Shown here: positions 58,746-64,000 of the stretch, piece after piece
How the letters are laid out: each line of letters opens with the position of its first letter
How positions within the stretch are numbered: the stretch's first letter is position 1
Assembly: GCF_003946205.1 (NCBI RefSeq)
Contig: NZ_RHOS01000003.1
Span: 62,001-126,000 of the forward strand
Origin: Companilactobacillus keshanensis
GTDB lineage: Bacteria; Bacillota; Bacilli; Lactobacillales; Lactobacillaceae
Direction: 5' to 3'
DNA: 64,000 bases
The notes under the pieces: generated by a model
Seen by the model: the letters and a program-made list of their open reading frames with translations, nothing else
Told to the model about the DNA's origin: nothing
Databases searched by the model: none
Position numbers and translations under genes: made by a program

Positions 58746-61700
58746 TTACTCGATATGAATGATAGATCTATACAATCCAGTCGGTGATTCATAGATGAAG
58801 TCTGTGTTTGAGAATTCGTATCCATTAGGCTTCCTACCAAACGAGCTAGTGGAAATTTTTCCAAACTTTAAATTGGCCGAAGTAGAATTCGCGTGTAACA
58901 GATTCAAAACCTGTGAAATAACATTTAACTGTTTTTCATTATCAAGACTCTTAAAGGCATCGATATTATCCTCTAAACGGATGGCCTCTGATTTATAGAA
59001 TGGATAAAATTCTTTCATTTTAGCAATGATATGTGAATAGATATTTGCTAAATAATCAGGTTCATACTGGCTCAATATAAAACGATAATTATCAGTAGAA
59101 GACTTATCTAATAGACTCAATAAAGCGACTTCTTCAAATGGCAATAGAAGTTGTCTCGCATTAACCATTTCAGTGGCGGAAGGGGAAGATAAGTAACCTT
59201 TATCTTGGCTATAAGTTAGTTGTCCTAATGGGACTTTCTCAATAAGTATCTGAATTTCTTTTTTATGTTTAGTATTATCAGAGATCCATTTCACCAGTTC
59301 TACTTTTCCAATTGAAATTTCATGGTCGATTCGAGTGGGGATGCTAACTAACTTCTTTTTACCATCTATATCTACTAAGACTGAATAGGATGGCTTATCA
59401 CTTGTATATCCACCATAAATATGTGGATCAAGATCTTGTTTTAGTGGGATCAATTTGTTCTTATCAGGTGTTTGAATTGTTTGATTGAAAAGAGCACCGT
59501 CATATATTCTTGTAGGTTTAGTGATGTTAAATTGCTTGTATTTGAATATATTACTGATACTATCCTTGATTTTTTGATCCCAAATAATTTCACCATTGTC
59601 TTTGTTTACCTGTGTTTTTCCGTTAAACATAGATCCAATGATAAATCCATTTTGTGAGTAACCAGGCACTTTGCCATTTCTATTGCGTGCCTGTTTTTTT
59701 ATATCCTCAAAAAATTTTGAATATTCACCGTAGGCTAGTCGCATATTATCTTTAGGGTATTTTTTTAACTGGAATGTTCCTACGATAGTTGCTATATAGG
59801 CGTCCTGTGCATGATGATTATCATTAATATTTCTATTTTTAACAAATTCTGGATGTTCAAAATGGTATGTTTGCTCATTTAAATTACTAAATGCATTTCT
59901 AAATTCAGATCCTAATCCTGCACGGGTTTCGATGACTTGAGTATCTGGATATGAAGAATCAATGATATTGGCAACATTTTTAACCATCTGAGAGGTTTGA
60001 ACTAGTTGACGATTAATAAATCCTTTGCGTTGTCCTTCAGTGACTTCAGTTCTAGTTAAATTGGCAAACTTCTTAGGTCCCATTAGTCCAGAATCTTTTA
60101 GATATTGCCAACGACGAATATTTTCGTTGATAATATCTGGTGTGAGTAACAAATCGTCTGATTTTCTCTGATTTTCGTGTGCTTTGACTAGAGCCATATT
60201 TTCTAAAGAATTGTCTTTGATGTAAGACTGAGGCAATATATGATCGATTTGATAGTCAGTCGTGAATAGTCTATTTATATCAATTTCAGAATTGCTGTAT
60301 AAACTTTTACCCATCTGTGAAAAATAGAGCATTAATCGCGTATTTGAAAGTGCAGCTTTACGTTCCTTCATCAAGTCTTCAAGTTCCTTAGTTGGGTAGA
60401 GTGCAGATTTTAAATCTGATCCTAAATTAGCTGCGATGCTTTTCATTTGTTTATATCGTTTGGTCAATTGCTGGAATCTAGATTGTGTAATATTAGAATC
60501 TTGATCTTGACGAGTGAATTCGATGAAAATATTTTTAGGATCATGTTTCATAAATTTAGACAATTCTTGAACGATAATTAGTGATTGCCAAATTCCACGT
60601 TTAATAGCTGGTGAACCATGTAATTCGTTTACCATATCTAATTGAGATTTTTCGTCATTATCATTTATGTTATGTTCTTTTATCTGACTGTCAAAGTCAT
60701 ATTTGTTGTCGTTAATTATTTCCATAAAATTACTTCTGGTTAACCACATTAAATCTAGGATAGAATGATTAACAGGTTGATGTTCAGTTCCAATTTTTCC
60801 AGAAGTTACTAGGCTTGTCAGAAGTTTTTTAGATAATTTTCCCCATCCTTGATAACGGATCTGAACAACCTTGTTTATTTGCTTATCAGAATAATTATAT
60901 TCAGAATTTTGAAGTTTTAATTTTAAGATTTCTCTATCTTCAAATACAGTTTACCATTCAACCAATTCTTCTAATTGCTTGTTATTTTCAGGCTTATTAA
61001 CGAATTCTTCTCCAAAAATACTTACAAATTTACGATAAGTCGCCAGACTGGATAAGAATTTGGATTTATCGGCAAGTCCACGAATTGAAGTCGATGTGGA
61101 ATAACTTTCTTTGATCAGCCAATCTATTAGTTGCTTAGTCGTGACTGTGGCTCGTTTTTTGAACAGGTCATTATAGATCGACTGTTTCATCTCAACAGTT
61201 AAACGTTCACCTTTGTCCGTTGATTCAGAGTCATTTACGATACGGACATTATTTAATTCATTCAGAACTTCATATTTTTGATATATCAGACTATTTTTTG
61301 GTAAAACAGGTTCTCCAATTAAATAGGAATCAGTTGAAGTCATTTTACGGATGAAATTGTTAGAAGATTTTTCACGGTCAACCTTTTCATCAAAATTCCA
61401 TGGACGGATCGCACCGGGTTCTTTTCTGACCATCCAAGAAAAGTCGCTTTTTTTAACATTAAGTGGTCCTACGTAATATGGGATTCTAAAGTTTATTAGT
61501 GATAGAATCTTTGATTTATTTTCTCTTAAAAACGGATAGTAAGTCGATTGATTATCAATGATTTTGATCAATTCATTTTCGTTTAATTGAAATGGGATAA
61601 CTCCATTGTCTCTAGTTCTTTGTTTTAATAGGTAATTATTATTTTCAATTTTTTCTAAGGCATCTTTTGATATGGGATCATCTATTTTTGCTAGATATTT

Positions 61701-62810
61701 TTTAAGATCTTTGTAAAAATCATCAACACTGTATTTTCCTGGTTGAATATATTTGCTATAAGAATCCTTTATCGAGGAGACTAATTTATCATCATCGGTT
61801 CTTCTGAGGAGGTCTTTTAATGCAGCTAAGTCCTCGTGATGTTTCTTATATATCTCCACTTTGGCGGAACTTATATAAGTGTGCTCGTCGAGGATCTCAT
61901 TTAAAACAATCGTACTGTAAATGGCATTTGCTGAATTTATTAGTGCTAATTGTTCCTCGTCCAATGTTTCTTCACATTTTTGCATATCTGATTCTACGGC
62001 TGATGAGGATAGTTTTAGGGAAACATCTTCAGATGTATTTAAGTTAAAAAACTTAACTAAGTCTACTTTATTACCTACTAATAAGTTAAAAATATTCTTT
62101 GCGACTGGTTTGGTAATAATAGTTGTATCGATTTGATTAAGAATATTTGTAACTTTACTGCTGGGACTCCAGTCTTTTTTAAGAAGAACAGAACTAATTT
62201 TGCTGAAATTAGTCTCTTCAGAAAGCGATATTCCAAAGAAATTAAGGTCTGAGTTAAATTCTTTTAAAACATTCTCCAGATCTTCATTCATTTTGGAGAC
62301 ATCAAAATTTTGATGTTCATAGGTGAAATTACCACGATATTTTAAGATATTATGAATTGCCAAATATACTAATCTAATGTCAGCCTGTGTTTTATCTTCA
62401 ATTAATCGTTCCCTCAAATGAAAAATTGTTGGATATTCTTCGAAATAGTCTTTATCATTAAAATCCTCATCTATGAATAGATTGTATTTGTCACGCATTC
62501 TAGTGGAATCTTTTTTAGATACCCAAGAATGTTTCATTCGGTTTAGGAATCCTTGATCCTTTTTAAATAGTTCGTCTGAAAACAGTTCATCTAACCAATT
62601 AAGTCGATTGCGCCGTCTGCGATATCTTCGTCTAGCAGAACGATTTAGTCTACGATCTTCTGCAGTTTCGGCCGATGAAAAAAGCCGAACACCCCAAAGA
62701 TTTTTCTTCTTTGCTTTTAGCAAATTATAATTATTATCAGTTATTGCCCATCCGACAGAGTTAGTACCGATATCTAATCCGATATTATATGTAGTCTCTT
62801 TTCTATTCAT
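58746..62810 (-). pseudogene. cas9: cas9, full-length but interrupted by one in-frame TAA
   Basis: The frame starts at the ATG at 62810 behind GGAGGGG and stays open for 1354 codons except for TAA at 60953-60951 (codon 620). The codons after it read TVFEDREILKLK and join straight onto the C-terminal part, matching the conserved LTLFEDREM region of Cas9. Catalytic residues are all kept (numbering includes the stop codon): Asp13 in GLDIGTNSVGW, Glu764 in NIFIEFTR, the HNH His857 in YQIDHILPQS, and His1000/Asp1003 in HHAQDAY. The Arg-rich bridge helix (SARRRYRRRRNRL) is intact. The stop lies in the REC lobe, so the N-terminal product has no HNH. No ribosome site precedes any internal start near 60749. 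A Leu TTA or Ser TCA codon changed to TAA would explain it; sequencing error is the alternative. Confidence 0.9.
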
Positions 62811-63014
62811 GTGAGTTCCCCTCCATAGTTAAACAACTTAATAATAACAAAGGTTAACGCAATTTATTATGGAAATAAGGAATAAAGTAAAACGATTACA
62901 GAAAATTGTAAAAGCAGGTCAGATTAGAAGCCAATTAACTCTATATTAGCTTTTATTTGTTTCACAGCTCTGTTATAATTTTTCGTGAACAAGAATTGGA
63001 AAGCTGGGTAATTT

Positions 63015-63548
63015 ATGCAGATCCCTAAAGAAGGAGATTACGTGGCAATCCAGAGTTATAAGCATGATGGTCATTTACATCGTACTTGGCGTGAAACAAT
63101 GGTGTTAAAGACAAGTGAAAACGAAATTATTGGTTGTAATGAGAACACTCTTGTTACTGAATCTGACGGTCGACGTTGGGTTACAAGAGAACCAGCGTTA
63201 GTTTATTTTCACAAGCACTACTGGTTCAATATAGTGGCTATGATTCGCGAGAGTGGGGTTTCTTATTACTGCAATTTAGCGACACCATTTGCTTTAGATA
63301 AAGAGGCTATCAAATATATTGATTATGATTTAGATGTTAAGGTCTTTCCTGACGGAGAGAAGCGTTTACTAGATGTGGACGAATATGCAGCTCACAGCCA
63401 AATGTGGAATTATCCGCCAGAAATAGATACGATTTTACATCATAATGTCGACGTTTTAATCGATTGGATTGATAAAGGCAAGGGTCCGTTCTCGCAGGCT
63501 TATGTTGATCTGTGGATGCAACGATACAATGAATTGTCGCACCATTAG
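63015..63548 (+). CDS. DUF402-family nucleoside tri/diphosphate phosphatase
   Basis: The 177-residue protein starts at an ATG behind AAGCTGGG. Family blocks are [20 protein letters not shown] near 14-33, [22 protein letters not shown] near 57-78, YYCNLATPF, and the acidic stretch [14 protein letters not shown] near 102-115 followed by [10 protein letters not shown]. Staphylococcal members hydrolyse nucleoside di- and triphosphates with divalent metal. It is divergent from cas9 across about 200 bp of AT-rich sequence with no further gene. Confidence 0.88.
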   Translation: MQIPKEGDYVAIQSYKHDGHLHRTWRETMVLKTSENEIIGCNENTLVTESDGRRWVTREPALVYFHKHYWFNIVAMIRESGVSYYCNLATPFALDKEAIKYIDYDLDVKVFPDGEKRLLDVDEYAAHSQMWNYPPEIDTILHHNVDVLIDWIDKGKGPFSQAYVDLWMQRYNELSHH

Positions 63549-63563
63549 GATTGCTCGATATAC

Positions 63564-63593
63564 AAAAAAAAGACCACTTATGTGGTCTTTTTT
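63564..63593. terminator. Bidirectional terminator between the DUF402 gene and the ABC ATPase gene
   Basis: AAAAAGACCAC-TTA-TGTGGTCTTTTT, flanked by A and T runs. Confidence 0.85.
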
Positions 63594-63598
63594 GATTC

Positions 63599-64000
63599 CT
63601 AATTATCAGCTTCAAGTGAAATCCCGGATAAAAAGTCCTTGATTCTAGGAGATGGATGCTCGAAGAATTCTTTTGTTTCACCGTCAAATACTTTATTTCC
63701 GTCTTCAATAAAAACGATTTTATCAGCAACTAAACGTGCAAATTCCATATTATGAGTAACGATAACCATTGACTGACCCTCACCAGCAAGCTTTTCCAAG
63801 ATCTTCAAAACTTGTGTTTCCAGCTCAGGATCAAGAGCACTAGTAGGTTCATCAAGCAAAATATACTCTGGATTGATAGCCAGCGCACGACAGATAGAAA
63901 TACGTTGTTGTTGTCCCCCAGATAGTTGGCTAGGATAACGATCCTCTAAGTCTGCTAAACCAACCTGACTTAAGAGTGACTTGGCATTCTTTTCAGCCTC
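63599..64000 (-). CDS. Amino acid ABC transporter ATP-binding protein, GlnQ type (partial)
   Basis: The C-terminal 133 residues are in the window; the gene continues past the right edge. The signature [16 protein letters not shown], Walker [14 protein letters not shown], and the switch His in [23 protein letters not shown] identify the polar amino acid (GlnQ/HisP) subfamily. The protein would energise uptake of glutamine or a related amino acid with partners outside the window. Confidence 0.9.
   Translation of the reverse strand, partial: EAEKNAKSLLSQVGLADLEDRYPSQLSGGQQQRISICRALAINPEYILLDEPTSALDPELETQVLKILEKLAGEGQSMVIVTHNMEFARLVADKIVFIEDGNKVFDGETKEFFEHPSPRIKDFLSGISLEADN

Noticed and set aside
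60749-60749. Cas9 as a genuine two-subunit (split) protein, with the second part starting at the ATG at 60749
   Set aside because: The 67 codons between the stop and this ATG are conserved Cas9 sequence in the same frame, and no ribosome site precedes the ATG. A nonsense mutation explains it better.
59472-62136. Several plus-strand frames opposite cas9
   Set aside because: They lack ribosome sites and recognisable motifs and are explained as antisense shadows of cas9.

Overview
The window is a chromosomal stretch of an AT-rich, low-GC Gram-positive bacterium, most likely a member of the Lactobacillaceae. The species is not provable from the sequence; a Companilactobacillus-like organism is my guess. 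The evidence is: NADH-oxidase paralogs with the redox Cys at residue 42, a bacterial mevalonate operon, an L-2-hydroxyisocaproate dehydrogenase, a nucleoside deoxyribosyltransferase, frequent TTG/GTG starts behind strong GGAGG ribosome sites, and a type II-A CRISPR-Cas locus.

Layout. 1-5.3 kb: end of a basic protein, tRNA-Arg(CCT), an Ltp-type surface protein, a MarR/alpha-beta-hydrolase/tautomerase cluster and a multicopper oxidase. 5.3-7.4 kb: two tandem membrane paralogs, each preceded by a related short hairpin, then a candidate sRNA. 7.4-14 kb: a membrane diguanylate cyclase (GGDEF), an EAL protein, two near-twin NADH oxidases, a GNAT and an ornithine-cyclodeaminase-like enzyme. 14-20.5 kb: fructose-bisphosphate aldolase, UDP-GlcNAc 2-epimerase and a threonine-degradation operon (kbl-tdh-permease) with a cre-like site over its -35. 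20.6-23.3 kb: an ABC transporter with a LytTR/DUF3021 pair; the LytTR gene carries a frameshift. 23.3-27.3 kb: gtrA, flavodoxin, map, yihY, galU and a small unknown gene. 27.3-30.9 kb: thiolase-mvaA-mvaS. 30.9-31.6 kb: a gene-free stretch holding a well-formed candidate large structured RNA. 31.6-39.8 kb: tex, then (minus strand) a two-component system followed by dedA-yfhO-PAP2. 39.8-45.5 kb: a secreted 3D-domain protein, nucleoside deoxyribosyltransferase, CoA-disulfide reductase-rhodanese, and a divergent LysR/YeiH pair. 45.5-48 kb: branched-chain aminotransferase plus hydroxyisocaproate dehydrogenase, behind what reads as a classical leader-peptide attenuator. 48-55.5 kb: small unknown gene, DegV, two aldo/keto reductases, a MarR-MFS efflux pair, RlmD and RecX. 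55.5-62.8 kb: CRISPR array (18 repeats, 17 spacers of 30 bp), csn2, cas2, cas1, tracrRNA and cas9. 63-64 kb: a DUF402 phosphatase and the end of a glutamine-type ABC ATPase.

The most notable items are: (i) cas9 is complete and in frame over 1354 codons with all nuclease residues, but is cut by one TAA at codon 620, while cas1, cas2, csn2, tracrRNA and array look intact; (ii) a roughly 370-nt transcription unit after mvaS with its own promoter, a 15-bp closing helix and a terminator, which I cannot assign to a known RNA family; (iii) a leader peptide with 14 Ile/Leu/Val among its first 20 residues, together with mutually exclusive terminator and antiterminator pairings, upstream of the branched-chain amino acid catabolic genes; (iv) several unusual palindromes and RNA hairpins between genes. 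All functional calls rest on motif reading; no database search was possible.
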